Source of the DNA: Zhongshania marina
GTDB lineage: Bacteria; Pseudomonadota; Gammaproteobacteria; Pseudomonadales; Spongiibacteraceae
DNA: 64,000 nucleotides
Assembly: GCF_002915595.1 (NCBI RefSeq)
Contig: NZ_PQGG01000013.1
Coordinates: 85,395 to 149,394, forward strand
Direction of reading: 5' to 3'
Shown here: piece by piece, positions 38,279-47,371 of the stretch
Position numbering within the stretch: the first letter of the stretch is position 1
Layout: every line of letters begins with the position of its first letter
Made by a program: the position numbers and the translations under genes
Notes under the pieces: model-generated
Databases searched by the model: none
Told to the model about the DNA's origin: nothing
The model's input: the letters and a program-made list of their open reading frames with translations, nothing else

Positions 38279-38414
38279 CGCTGAAAACCATTCACGCGGG
38301 CTAGTTGTCGTTGGTGGGGGCTGATGTATCGCGAATTTCTGTATAAGGGTAAAAGCGCGCGAATGGTTCGGGTGGTGTCGCTTGGGTGCTTAAATATAAA
38401 AAGCACCGTCGCTA

Positions 38415-38660
38415 CTAGCTGCCCAGTGCAAGATGAAGAACGAGCTGAGAGCCTACAAAGCAGGTGGTGAAGAAAATTGACATTGCAACTATGCCAGATA
38501 TAACAACGACTAGCGGCTTGTCTTCAGCTAAATCCATCATTTTTTTACGGCCTTCTTTGTTTTGTAAGGCGAACATTAACGACAAAGCTTGCCCTACAAT
38601 TTCAAAAAAGCTGAGCGGTTTTTGCTCGCTGATCTTGTTTTTCGGTGTTAATGCAGACAT
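38415..38660 (-). CDS. DUF2970 family small membrane protein
   Basis: An 81-residue protein with a Lys/Glu-rich N-terminus, SFFEIVGQALSLMFALQNKE, and one strong membrane helix near the C-terminus (LVVVISGIVAMSIFFTTCFVG). The pattern matches DUF2970, a family of unknown function. ATG 38660 was chosen because AAAGG lies about ten bases upstream; the ATG at 38669 is too close to that site. It stands alone between the fabV terminator and the peroxiredoxin gene. Confidence 0.75.
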   Translation of the reverse strand: MSALTPKNKISEQKPLSFFEIVGQALSLMFALQNKEGRKKMMDLAEDKPLVVVISGIVAMSIFFTTCFVGSQLVLHLALGS

Positions 38661-38880
38661 TAAATTCATACCTTTAGTTAATGCTTGGTTATGAGAATGT
38701 AAGCCTTTTCGGGTAAGGCCTACATGGCTCTGCGTCCTTGTAATAAAACATTCTACTCAGGGGCTTCACCGAATGAAAGGTGTTGAGGTTTTGCTGAGTA
38801 TACGCGCAGTGCAGGTGATCTGCGCTGCGCGTCGAATGTTTTTCCTAATTCAACAAAGCCGGCTCGTGGAAAGCCTCTTA

Positions 38881-39537
38881 TTAACTTTTTGCCGCTGATA
38901 CGAATCGTAGATAAGGTAGTTTTATGTCTACCTCGCCAAATTTCTCTTTTGCTTGTTCATCGCTCAGGCTGAGCCCTACGATCACATCTTGCCCCGCTAC
39001 CCAGTTGGCTGGTGTGGCAATCGGGGCGCCGTCGGTAATTTGAATGGCGTCGAGAGCGCGCAAAATTTCCGCAAAATTGCGGCCTACCGACATGGGGTAA
39101 GACATGGTAAGACGGATTTTTTTGTCTGGGCCAATGATGAAAACAGTTCTTACGGTGGCGCTGTCAGCGGGAGTTCGGCCATCGCTTAGATAGGCGTCGG
39201 CGGGAAGCATATTGTATAGCTTTGATACCTGCAGTGATGTGTCGTCGATGATAGGGAAATCGGCGGGGGCGCCAGCAAAGGCTTCAATGTCGCGTTTCCA
39301 CTTTATATGTTCTTCAACGGTGTCTACGGATACGCCCATTACTTTGGTGTTACGTTTAATAAATTCAGGGACAAGCTGGGCTACGGCGCCAAATTCGGTT
39401 GTGCAAACCGGAGTGAAATCCTTTGGGTGGGAAAATAAGATCGCGTAGGAATCACCAATCCATTCATGAAGTGTAAGTTCGCCAGCGGTTGAGTCTACTG
39501 TAAAGTTCGGTGCGGTATCATTTATACGAATTGTCAT
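38881..39537 (-). CDS. 1-Cys peroxiredoxin (Prx6 type)
   Basis: A 218-residue thiol peroxidase that reduces hydrogen peroxide and organic peroxides in the cytoplasm. The peroxidatic Cys45 lies in HPKDFTPVCTTEFG, the Prx6 form of the motif. The longer C-terminal arm (SYPMSVGRNFAEILRALDAIQ, then TPANWVAGQDVIV) is typical of Prx6 and absent in 2-Cys AhpC. No resolving Cys is seen. AAGGATTA precedes the ATG. It is monocistronic; a palindrome lies about 40 bp upstream. Confidence 0.93.
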   Translation of the reverse strand: MTIRINDTAPNFTVDSTAGELTLHEWIGDSYAILFSHPKDFTPVCTTEFGAVAQLVPEFIKRNTKVMGVSVDTVEEHIKWKRDIEAFAGAPADFPIIDDTSLQVSKLYNMLPADAYLSDGRTPADSATVRTVFIIGPDKKIRLTMSYPMSVGRNFAEILRALDAIQITDGAPIATPANWVAGQDVIVGLSLSDEQAKEKFGEVDIKLPYLRFVSAAKS

Positions 39538-40042
39538 GAGAATAATCCTTTAATGTCGTTTAGTGAAAAACATCTGACCAGCGAGAGCGCTTGCTGGTGA
39601 AGTGTTTCTATCCCCGTGCGTGAGCTCTTTCATTACTGTTGTCACACCGTGTAATAGCAAGTCTCGCACCAGGGCTTAAAATTCAATGTGTATTTTTTTA
39701 AGTTTTTGTTTTTAAAGTATATTTTTTGTTTTGTTGAGCAAGGTGAAAGGCAGAAAAGAATAGGCTTTGCCATTTTTGGCTAAAATATTTGTCAATAATG
39801 TCAGAGTTCTGGGTGGGTAAGTGAATTAAGGTGGGTGTTGGCATTCGTAGTGGGCAGGTGTAGGGGTAGCGCAATATCTTAATTCCTATTTTATTGTGGG
39901 TTATAAGCGAAAATTCCTCGTTTATCGGTGATGTTGGCCTGCCGTGAAAATTGCGTGTTCTATTTACCCTAAAAATTTCGAATTATTTGCGAGTCGCGTC
40001 GCCCTAGGCTAGAGTGTGGCGGTTTTTTGCATCGGTAAATCC
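39538..40042. other. Intergenic region between peroxiredoxin and MATE genes
   Basis: About 500 bp without a credible gene, A+T-rich in the middle with T-runs around 39690-39735. An imperfect 11-bp-arm palindrome at 39577-39598 (ACCAGCGAGAG and CGCTTGCTGGT) lies in the peroxiredoxin leader and could be an operator. No riboswitch, RNA gene or repeat was recognised. The promoters of both divergent genes must lie here. Confidence 0.6.
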
Positions 40043-41389
40043 ATGTCTGTTACAGCCCGTCACGAACTGCGAACCCAGCTGAAATTGGCACTGCCCATTT
40101 TTGGCGGCCAACTGGCGCAATCTGCCAATGGTTTTGTCGACACAGTGATGGCAGGCAGGGTTTCGGCACTCGATTTAGCAGCCGTTGCCGTGGGCGCCAG
40201 TATTTGGGTGCCAGTGTTTCTATTTATGACAGGTATGCTGATGAGCGCCACCTCGGTATTGGCGCGACACGTTGGCGCCAATCAGCTCGATCGTATTAAT
40301 CCCTTGGTGCATCAGGTTGTCGCAGTCGCTGTGGCGCTCGGTATCGTGTCGGTGTTTATTCTGTGCAATGTTGCGCCGCTGCTCACTTGGATGGATGTCG
40401 ATCCCGCGATACGCCCGATGGTAGTCGATTACCTGTTTGGCTTGAGCTGGGGTATGCCTGCTATTGCGGTTGTCTTGGCGCTGCGCAGCTACACCGAAGC
40501 CCTAAGTCATACGCGGCCGGTGTTACTTATTAGCGTGGTTGGGCTCTTAGCGAATATCCCAATTAACTATGTGCTCATTTACGGCAAACTCGGCGTTCCT
40601 GCCATGGGCGGCGTGGGTTGTGGCTGGGCAACCGCGATAGTCATGTGGATTATGGCGATACTAATGCTGGTCTATGTGCATCGCCACCGTGCTTACAGCA
40701 TGGCGCGCCTTTCTTTGCGCCCCTGGCACTGGGAGCCTAAAACCGTCACCTATTTACTGAGGCTCGGCTTTCCCGTCGGTTTAACGATTTTCTTTGAGGT
40801 GAGCGTGTTTTGCATTATTGCCTTATTGATCAGTCAGTCCGGTGCCGAAATTGTTGCCGGTCATCAGCTAGCGCTTAATTTCACCTCATTGGTATTTATG
40901 CTGCCGCTCAGTTTCGCCTTGGCGGCTACCACCCGTGTTGGACATGCGCGGGGGCGTCAAGACGATGCCGGACTGCGGGTCGCGATTGCTGTCGCCTTTA
41001 AAATTACTCTGGTGATTGGTGTATTGATGGTGTCTGTGTTGGTGCTTGGTCGACACAGAATTCCCTTAATTTACACCGACAACGCAGAGGTTATTGTCCT
41101 AGCAAGCTACCTGCTCCTATTTGCAGCGCTGTATCAAGTGTCTGATGCTATTCAGGTCACCGCCAACGGCTGCCTGCGCGGATTTGAAGACACCACTATT
41201 CCTATGCTGCTCACACTATTTGCGTATTGGGGCGTGGGTTTGCCAATTGGCTATGTGTTGGCAACGACTAATATACTGCTGCCCGCAATGGGTCCCAGCG
41301 GCTTTTGGTTGGGCTTGTTTGCGGGGCTTAGTTCTGCGGCTGTATTACTGGTGTTTCGCCTGCGTTGGCGCCTGCGTCAACCCTTGTGA
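40043..41389 (+). CDS. MATE family efflux transporter (NorM-like)
   Basis: A 448-residue inner-membrane protein with about twelve helices in two MatE repeats. The first opens with ELRTQLKLALPIFGGQLAQ and the second with YLLRLGFPVGLTIFFEVSVF. FVDTVMAGRVSALDLAAVAVG and ALAATTRVGHARG are family signatures. It would export cationic drugs or dyes using H+ or Na+. ATG 40043 was chosen over an upstream in-frame start at 40016. It lies directly upstream of the cobalamin riboswitch but ends before it, so B12 control of this gene is not expected. Confidence 0.93.
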   Translation: MSVTARHELRTQLKLALPIFGGQLAQSANGFVDTVMAGRVSALDLAAVAVGASIWVPVFLFMTGMLMSATSVLARHVGANQLDRINPLVHQVVAVAVALGIVSVFILCNVAPLLTWMDVDPAIRPMVVDYLFGLSWGMPAIAVVLALRSYTEALSHTRPVLLISVVGLLANIPINYVLIYGKLGVPAMGGVGCGWATAIVMWIMAILMLVYVHRHRAYSMARLSLRPWHWEPKTVTYLLRLGFPVGLTIFFEVSVFCIIALLISQSGAEIVAGHQLALNFTSLVFMLPLSFALAATTRVGHARGRQDDAGLRVAIAVAFKITLVIGVLMVSVLVLGRHRIPLIYTDNAEVIVLASYLLLFAALYQVSDAIQVTANGCLRGFEDTTIPMLLTLFAYWGVGLPIGYVLATTNILLPAMGPSGFWLGLFAGLSSAAVLLVFRLRWRLRQPL

Positions 41390-41471
41390 GGCATTGTGCT
41401 CACGAATTGCAGGATGCTTTGTATACAGTGTATTTGACCTGTTTAGATCACTCTGCTACTGTCTCGCCTCC

Positions 41472-41669
41472 TTCAGGTCTCCTGCAGTTTTTCATAAGCT
41501 CAGGATTAAATAGGAAGCCGGTGAACACCTCGCTGAGGTTTGCATTCCGGCGCTGCCCCCGCAACGGTAATTGAGTATAAGAGTGATCTCTACGCCACTG
41601 TGCTAAAAAGCATGGGAAGGCGATCACTTTGAGCCTAGGCTCACTCATAAGCCCGGAGACCGACCTGAA
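41472..41669 (+). promoter_or_regulatory. Cobalamin (adenosylcobalamin) riboswitch
   Basis: The conserved elements appear in order: GGAAGCCGGTG near 41513, CCGGCGCTGCCCCCGCAACGG (the B12-box core) near 41548, a CACTGTGC segment and GGGAAGGCG near 41600-41620, and AAGCCCGGAGACCGACCTG near 41650. TTCAGGT (41472-41478) pairs with ACCTGAA (41663-41669) to form P1. The cob genes begin about 245 bp downstream; the stretch 41670-41914 has no convincing gene, but GGGCGACGACA and TGTTGTCGC can pair and may belong to the expression platform. It should lower cob gene expression when cobalamin is plentiful. Confidence 0.95.
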
Positions 41670-41914
41670 AGTTTAGCCGAGCGTTGCGGTGGGCGACGAC
41701 AGGCCGGTAGGTTTATTCCTTTGGCATTGTTGTCGCTGTCCCGCCGCCTGTTATCCCCCTACCTATGTCGTAGCGCTTTACCGCTTGCCTATAGTGGCAT
41801 TTGAACGGAGTGCTGTGTCGTGTTCTGCTTACACGCAGTTAGCCTTAATGATATTTGCGCCGTCTTTGCGGCCCGCCAACGCGGTCAGATCATGTCTAGT
41901 CGGAATAAATTCTG

Positions 41915-43024
41915 ATGACGTCGGCGGCTTCGTTGCGCCCTGAGTCTGGCGAGAATCGGGGGAAGCTACGCACCGGCTTAACAACGGGTGCCTGCGCAAC
42001 GGCTGCCGCCGTGGCTGCCACGCGGCAATTATTATTAGGTCAAAGTACCGATGTTGCTTCCATTAGACTTCCGGGTGGCAGTTATCGTCAGTTATCGATA
42101 GCTGATTTAAAGCTTGATCAAGGAGCTGCGGTTGCCGGTGTCATCAAAGATGCCGGTGATGATCCGGATGCAACTCATGGCGCCAGATTGTGGGTAGAAG
42201 TGATTTTAAGAGCCGAGCCTGGGGTGCAATTTATCGCCGGTGCCGGCGTGGGAACAGTTACCCGTAAAGGCCTAGTGATACCGGTTGGCGAGCCGGCAAT
42301 TAACCCAGTGCCACGGCAAATGATTCGCGATCATTTGCAGCAATTAGCCGACGAGGCTGACTACCGTGGTGGCTTTCGGGTGACTGTTGGTATCGACAAT
42401 GGCGAGCGCATTGCACTCAGAACCATGAATGGCCGCTTGGGTATTGTCGGTGGCTTGTCAGTGTTGGGCACCACGGGCATTGTTAGGCCATTTTCCTGCT
42501 CCGCGTATATCGCCTCTATTCACCAGTCGATTGATGTGGCCGGAGCCAATGCGATTGATCACATCGCGGCCTGCACCGGTGGCACCAGTGAAAGCTATGC
42601 CCAACAGCGCTACGGCCTTTGTGACGCGGCGATTGTTGAAATGGGTGATCTCTTCGGCGCTGTTCTTAAATACCTCCGGCGTAATCCGGTTGGCTTTCTG
42701 AGTCTATGCGCTGGCTTTGGCAAGATCGGTAAATTTGCGCAGGGAAATTTAGATACCCATAGCCGCCGCTGCGATATTGATTTTGCATGGCTTGCACAGC
42801 AGGTCGCGGACTTAGGTGGCGACCTGTCTTTACAAGAGGCGGTACGCAATTCCAATACCAGTATTGAAGCCTTGGGGTACTGCCAACAGCAGGACATACC
42901 CTTAGGTAATCATATCGCCGAAATGGCATTAGTCGTCGCTAGATCGTATTTACCCGCAAGTATCGGCGTGGATGTTTGCGCGGTAGATCGGGCGGGGAAA
43001 TTAGTCGGCTACGCCCATGAATAA
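41915..43024 (+). CDS. cbiD: Cobalt-precorrin-5B (C1)-methyltransferase CbiD
   Basis: A 369-residue corrin-ring C1-methylating enzyme. KLRTGLTTGACATAAAVAAT near residue 18, AGVGTVTRKGLVIPVGEPAINPVPR, and GIVGGLSVLGTTGIVRPFS are CbiD signatures. CbiD belongs to the early-cobalt (anaerobic) route but also occurs, in place of CobF, in Pseudomonas cob clusters together with CobG. It is the first gene after the riboswitch. The ribosome site (CGGAATAA) is weak. Confidence 0.94.
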   Translation: MTSAASLRPESGENRGKLRTGLTTGACATAAAVAATRQLLLGQSTDVASIRLPGGSYRQLSIADLKLDQGAAVAGVIKDAGDDPDATHGARLWVEVILRAEPGVQFIAGAGVGTVTRKGLVIPVGEPAINPVPRQMIRDHLQQLADEADYRGGFRVTVGIDNGERIALRTMNGRLGIVGGLSVLGTTGIVRPFSCSAYIASIHQSIDVAGANAIDHIAACTGGTSESYAQQRYGLCDAAIVEMGDLFGAVLKYLRRNPVGFLSLCAGFGKIGKFAQGNLDTHSRRCDIDFAWLAQQVADLGGDLSLQEAVRNSNTSIEALGYCQQQDIPLGNHIAEMALVVARSYLPASIGVDVCAVDRAGKLVGYAHE

Positions 43025-43158
43025 ATAGCTAGGCGATTTAGCGGTAAAAAATTCAAAAAATTAAGGCGTATTAGCGCAGCGGGCATAGCAAAGTATTAGT
43101 GACCTTGCCCAACAAGTCATCTTTTAGGGGCCGGAGCCTCAGTCATTGGAGTAAGAAT

Positions 43159-43794
43159 GTGAACGAGCCACACGACTATATTCGCGATGGACAGTTTATT
43201 TATCAGGAGTCCTTCGCGACCATTCGCCGCGAAGCCAAGCTCGCCCATTTGCCAGCGGATATGGAAACCTGCGCAGTGCGAATTATTCATGCCTCCGGAA
43301 TGATTGATGTTGTAGAGGATTTAGATTTTTCACCGGCGGCGGGCACGGCAGCTCGGGTAGCCTTAGCCAGCGGCGCACCAATTTTTTGCGATAGCGAAAT
43401 GCTTGCTCATGGCATTACCCGCGCGCGTTTGCCTGCGCAAAACCCCGTAATTTGCACCCTGCGAGACAGTCGCGTGCCAAGCCTCGCCGCAGAGATACAC
43501 AACACCCGCAGTGCTGCGGCATTAGGTTTGTGGGGCGAGCAATTAGAGGGGGCGGTAGTGGCGATTGGCAATGCGCCTACTGCTTTATTCCATCTATTAA
43601 ATTTAATCGCAAATGGCGGCCCTAAGCCGGCTGCAATCTTAGGATTCCCCGTGGGGTTTATTGGCGCTGCAGAAAGTAAACAGGCGCTGGCGAACACCCA
43701 GGGTGTAAATTTTATAACGGTGCACGGTCGTCGCGGCGGTAGCGCGATGGCGGCCGCCGCAGTGAACGCATTAGCTATGGATAGAGAGATATAA
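43159..43794 (+). CDS. cobH: Precorrin-8X methylmutase
   Basis: Moves the C11 methyl to C12, making hydrogenobyrinate (or the cobalt form). The GTG at 43159 follows GGAG at 43147-43150 with eight bases between and gives 211 residues, the usual size; an upstream start at 43099 lacks this. IRREAKLAHLPADMETCAVR precedes IIHASGM, with the catalytic His. PVICTLRDSRVP and AAILGFPVGFIGAAESKQAL follow. CbiC is the equivalent name in the anaerobic route. It lies about 135 bp after cbiD and three bases before cobI. Confidence 0.95.
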   Translation: MNEPHDYIRDGQFIYQESFATIRREAKLAHLPADMETCAVRIIHASGMIDVVEDLDFSPAAGTAARVALASGAPIFCDSEMLAHGITRARLPAQNPVICTLRDSRVPSLAAEIHNTRSAAALGLWGEQLEGAVVAIGNAPTALFHLLNLIANGGPKPAAILGFPVGFIGAAESKQALANTQGVNFITVHGRRGGSAMAAAAVNALAMDREI

Positions 43795-43796
43795 CA

Positions 43797-44537
43797 ATGG
43801 GAAAAATACATCAACACGGCCATCTTTACGGTATTGGCGTTGGCCCTGGTGATCCAGAATTACTTACGCTTAAAGCTGTACGTTTGCTGGGTGAGTGTCC
43901 GGTGGTTGCCTATTTTTGTAAACGTGGTGGCTTGGGTCGTGCCCGTAACAACTGTGCCACGCATTTAACTAACGAGCACATAGAGTTGCCTTTGGTGTAC
44001 CCCGTTACTACCGAGCTGAATCATAAAAGTGACGAGTATCGGCTTAGTATTGAGGCGTTTTTTGACAGCGCAGCCGAGGCTGTGGCGAGCGAGCTTGAAG
44101 CGGGTAGAGACGTGGCCATGCTCAACGAAGGCGACGCATTTTTTTATGGCTCGTTTATGCATGTGTTCCTGCGCTTGAAGTCACGATTTGAGATTACCGT
44201 GGTGCCCGGCGTGAATTCTATTATGGCCTGCGGCGCCTTGCTGCCCCAGCCTCTGGTGATGCGTGACGATGTGCTTACGGTTATTCCCGGTACGCTCGAT
44301 GACGATGCGCTAGAAGCGAGTATGTCAGGCAGCAAAGCTACGGTGATTATGAAAGTGGGTAGTAATTTGGAACGAATTCGTGGCGTAGCTCAGCGCTTGG
44401 GTATGGCGGATCGTGCTTGGTATGTAGAAAAAGCCAGTCTGCCAGATCAGAAAGTCATGCCGCTTTCGGATGTTAGCTTGGCGAGTGCGCCGTACTTCTC
44501 CATGGTCTTAATTCCGGGGTCGGGAGAGCGGCTGTGA
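43797..44537 (+). CDS. cobI: Precorrin-2 C20-methyltransferase
   Basis: A 246-residue SAM-dependent tetrapyrrole methylase adding the C20 methyl to precorrin-2. The N-terminal GHLYGIGVGPGDPELLTLKA is the P-loop signature, with VAMLNEGDAFFYGSFMHVF and ITVVPGVNSIMACGALLPQP as the later SAM-binding elements. LYGIGVGPGDPEL together with a Phe-Tyr loop is typical of CobI/CbiL. Its stop overlaps the GTG of cobJ by four bases. Confidence 0.95.
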   Translation: MGKIHQHGHLYGIGVGPGDPELLTLKAVRLLGECPVVAYFCKRGGLGRARNNCATHLTNEHIELPLVYPVTTELNHKSDEYRLSIEAFFDSAAEAVASELEAGRDVAMLNEGDAFFYGSFMHVFLRLKSRFEITVVPGVNSIMACGALLPQPLVMRDDVLTVIPGTLDDDALEASMSGSKATVIMKVGSNLERIRGVAQRLGMADRAWYVEKASLPDQKVMPLSDVSLASAPYFSMVLIPGSGERL

Positions 44538-45316
44538 GTGGACGCTTGTCCGTAGTGGGCACCGGCCCCGCAGGCGCGGCGTGGCTCAGCTCAGAAACCG
44601 CAGAGCTGATTGAGCAGGCCACCGATTTGGTGGGTTATGGCCCTTATATACAGCGCGTTGCTGGGGCGGGCCATGTTTGTCACAGCTCCGATAATCGCGA
44701 GGAATTGCAGCGGGCGGCTTTTGCCTTGGATCTTGCCGCGCAGGGTAAACATGTTGCGGTGGTGTCCGGTGGCGATCCGGGAATTTTTGCTATGGCGGCA
44801 GCTGTCTGTGAGTGCGTGGCAGATGCGGTGGATGATCGTTGGTCGTCGGTGCAGCTCGGAATTTATCCCGGAATTTCTGCACTTCAAGCAGCGGCGGCGA
44901 GGGTGGGCGCGCCGTTGGGGCATGACTTCTGTGTTATGTCGCTGTCGGATGTGCTCAAACCTTGGGAGCTAATATGCCGGCGAGTAGCGCTGGCGGCCGA
45001 GGCTGATTTTGCGATGGCTTTTTATAACCCGCGCTCGTCACATCGGCCTTGGCAGCTGGGAGAAGTATTGGCGCTACTGGCGCAAACCTTGGCTCCTGAT
45101 ACGCCGGTGGTGTTTGCAAGGGCGGTGGGGCGTGACGACGAGCGAATACACTTCACCTGCCTCGCTGAGGCCGATCCGGAACTGGTGGATATGAGTACGC
45201 TGGTATTGATTGGGAATTCCCGTAGTCGTTATTTTGACCACGGTGACCGACGCTGGATGTATAGCCCGCGAGACTATCCCCAAACATTATCTGGGGATGG
45301 CACTGCTAGTGTGTAA
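44534..45316 (+). CDS. cobJ: Precorrin-3B C17-methyltransferase
   Basis: A 260-residue SAM-dependent enzyme that methylates C17 and drives ring contraction. LSVVGTGPAGAAWLSSETAE opens the fold, followed by DLVGYGPYIQRV, VAVVSGGDPGIFAMAAAV, YPGISALQAAAARVGAPLGHDF and MAFYNPRSSHRPWQ, all CobJ/CbiH hallmarks. GTG start, coupled to cobI (GTGA). Its 3' end overlaps the oppositely oriented cobK by 30 bp. Confidence 0.95.
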   Translation: MSGRLSVVGTGPAGAAWLSSETAELIEQATDLVGYGPYIQRVAGAGHVCHSSDNREELQRAAFALDLAAQGKHVAVVSGGDPGIFAMAAAVCECVADAVDDRWSSVQLGIYPGISALQAAAARVGAPLGHDFCVMSLSDVLKPWELICRRVALAAEADFAMAFYNPRSSHRPWQLGEVLALLAQTLAPDTPVVFARAVGRDDERIHFTCLAEADPELVDMSTLVLIGNSRSRYFDHGDRRWMYSPRDYPQTLSGDGTASV

Positions 45317-46057
45317 AGACTCTAAGAAGTCAACTAGGGCGAGGTAATGAAAAAACGCTTGGCCGGCGCTGCGCACATCTGGGCGTTGCACCATTAGCAC
45401 TGGCAGACCGAGTTCTCTCGCGGCTTGCAGTTTTGCGTCGGCGGCGGCGCCGCCTGAGTTTTTACACACAATCATGTCTATTCGGTGTTCGCGCAGTAGT
45501 TGGCGCTCATTCTCTAGCTTGAACGGGCCGCGCTGAGTGAGTAGCGTCCAGTCATCAAATTTGGGCGCGGGCTCTGGTGCGTCTACGCAGCGAACCGTGA
45601 AGTGACGTTGCTTGATGTGTTCAAAATGGCTAAGGCTGCGGCCGCCGGTCGCGAGCAATATTCGGTCACCGGACTTGCTGTGATCGTAAATTGCTGCGGC
45701 GGCGCTCGCTAGGTCTGGCGCAGTGTGCCAAAGGTCGCCGTCCTGTGGCTGCCAGGGTTCGCGGTCTAGTCTCGCCAGTGGGATATTGCAGGCTTGGCAG
45801 GCTTGAATGGCATGTTCAGACATTTGCGCGGCAAAGGGGTGGGTGGCGTCAACTACGACATCAACCCCTTCACGTTTAATCCAATCGGCAAGTCCGCTGG
45901 GGCCGCCGAAGCCGCCGCGCCGAGTCGGCAAGCCGGAAGGCAGTGGGCGGCGAGTGCGTCCCGCCAGAGAGTAGGTGGCCTTAAAGTGTGGGCGGGCCAG
46001 TAGCTCAGCCGCCAAGTTCATGGCATCTCGAGTGCCACCTAAGATCAGCACATGCAT
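45287..46057 (-). CDS. cobK: Precorrin-6A reductase
   Basis: A 256-residue NADPH-dependent reductase of the CobK/CbiJ family. It starts MHVLILGGTRDAMNLAAEL and carries VDVVVDATHPFAAQMSEHA and RILLATGGRSLSHF, with IVCKNSGGAAADAKLQAARE near the C-terminus. ATG 46057 was preferred to an upstream ATG at 46108, which would overlap cobL. It is inverted relative to every neighbour: its tail overlaps cobJ and its start lies only 36 bp from the start of cobL. Confidence 0.93.
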   Translation of the reverse strand: MHVLILGGTRDAMNLAAELLARPHFKATYSLAGRTRRPLPSGLPTRRGGFGGPSGLADWIKREGVDVVVDATHPFAAQMSEHAIQACQACNIPLARLDREPWQPQDGDLWHTAPDLASAAAAIYDHSKSGDRILLATGGRSLSHFEHIKQRHFTVRCVDAPEPAPKFDDWTLLTQRGPFKLENERQLLREHRIDMIVCKNSGGAAADAKLQAARELGLPVLMVQRPDVRSAGQAFFHYLALVDFLESLHTSSAIPR

Positions 46058-46093
46058 CGCATTACGTCCGTGAAAAAGGAGCGGTATTTTACA

Positions 46094-47371
46094 ATGAAGC
46101 GACAACAAGATGCTTTGCCTACAGGCAAAACAGAGACTTTATTTCGACCGTGGCTAAGTCTAGTCGGCATGAGTGAGTCGGGCTGGGCTGGTATTGCCGA
46201 AGAGGGCCGCGCCGCCATAGCGCAAGCCAGTATATTAGTGGGAAGTCAGCGTCAATTACATCATATACCTGAGCAGGTGGGGCAGCGTCGTATGTTGTGG
46301 CCCAGTCCAATACAAGCGGGCATAGATGAAATATTGAAGCATCAAGGGCAGCAAGTTTGTGTGTTGGCTAGTGGTGATCCCTTCTGGTTTGGTATTGGCG
46401 CAACTTTAAGTCGTCACTTGCCTCATGGTGCCATGCGTAGCTTACCCGGCGCGTCGGCATTTTCTATGGCGGCGGCGAGGCAGGCGTGGCCGCTGCAAGA
46501 CTGTTTGTGTCTGTCGCTTGTGGCGCGCGATCCTGAAAATTTACGCCGTGCTTTTGCGCCCGGCAGACGCTTATTGGTATTAAGTGAAAACGGCAGCAGT
46601 CCCGCTCGGCTTGCTGAATTACTCTGCGAGGCGGGGTTTGCGAATAGCCCTTTATGGGCGTGGCAGCGCATGGGTGGTGAGGCGGAGACGTGTAGGCAAG
46701 CACTCGCAAAAGATTGGCGTGACACGCAAGTCGATGCGCTAAATACGGTGGCGGTGGAATGCGTGCCTAGCCGCGTTGATGCAGGAATGTCGCGCTCGGC
46801 TGGGCGACCAGAAGACGACTTTATTCACGACGGCCAGATAAGTAAGCGTGAGGTAAGGGCGGTTATTCTTGCGTATTTAGCGCCAAAAGGTGGAGAGCAT
46901 CTTTGGGATTTGGGCGGCGGCTCCGGTGCTGTCTCTGTTGAGTGGCTATTGGCGGATCAGCATAACTCGGCCACCGTGGTGGAGCGGCGCGAAGATCGCT
47001 GCCTGAATATTCAGGCCAATGCCAAGCGCTTTGGCTTGCCGCAATTGCATTGTGTGCAGGGAGATTGCGGCGATGTGATTGCTGAATTAGCGCCGCCGAG
47101 CGCGGTTTTTATCGGTGGAGGTATTACTAGTGATGGCCTGCTAGAACGCTGCTGGCAAGCGTTGTCTGTTGGTGGTCGCATTGTCGCCAGTGCAGTGACA
47201 ATAGAGGGCGAGGCGGCACTTATTTCGGCGTGCCAACATTATGGCGGAAACTTAAGTCGAATAGCGGTTGAGCGTAGCGAGGCTCTAGGTGGTTTCCAGT
47301 CCATGACACCCCAGCGTTCGGTCACCATTTGGCATACAAACAAGACATTAAATGAGAAGGAACGATATTAA
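46094..47371 (+). CDS. cobL: Precorrin-6Y C5,15-methyltransferase (decarboxylating), CbiE-CbiT fusion
   Basis: A 425-residue two-domain enzyme. The N-terminal CbiE-like methylase (residues ~17-215) has [32 protein letters not shown] and [18 protein letters not shown]. The C-terminal CbiT-like methylase (~235-415) starts [19 protein letters not shown], with the SAM motif [16 protein letters not shown] and [10 protein letters not shown]. It methylates C5 and C15 and removes the C12 acetate carboxyl. ATG 46094 follows AAGGAGCGG at 46076-46084. It overlaps cobM (TAATG). Confidence 0.95.
   Translation: MKRQQDALPTGKTETLFRPWLSLVGMSESGWAGIAEEGRAAIAQASILVGSQRQLHHIPEQVGQRRMLWPSPIQAGIDEILKHQGQQVCVLASGDPFWFGIGATLSRHLPHGAMRSLPGASAFSMAAARQAWPLQDCLCLSLVARDPENLRRAFAPGRRLLVLSENGSSPARLAELLCEAGFANSPLWAWQRMGGEAETCRQALAKDWRDTQVDALNTVAVECVPSRVDAGMSRSAGRPEDDFIHDGQISKREVRAVILAYLAPKGGEHLWDLGGGSGAVSVEWLLADQHNSATVVERREDRCLNIQANAKRFGLPQLHCVQGDCGDVIAELAPPSAVFIGGGITSDGLLERCWQALSVGGRIVASAVTIEGEAALISACQHYGGNLSRIAVERSEALGGFQSMTPQRSVTIWHTNKTLNEKERY

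Noticed and set aside
38155..38406. 83-codon minus-strand open frame after fabV
   Set aside because: It runs straight through the strong fabV terminator hairpin and has no recognisable protein character.
41689..41943. 84-codon open frame between the riboswitch and cbiD
   Set aside because: It lacks a ribosome site and family features, is rich in Cys/Pro typical of non-coding frames, and overlaps cbiD; it is more likely part of the leader RNA.
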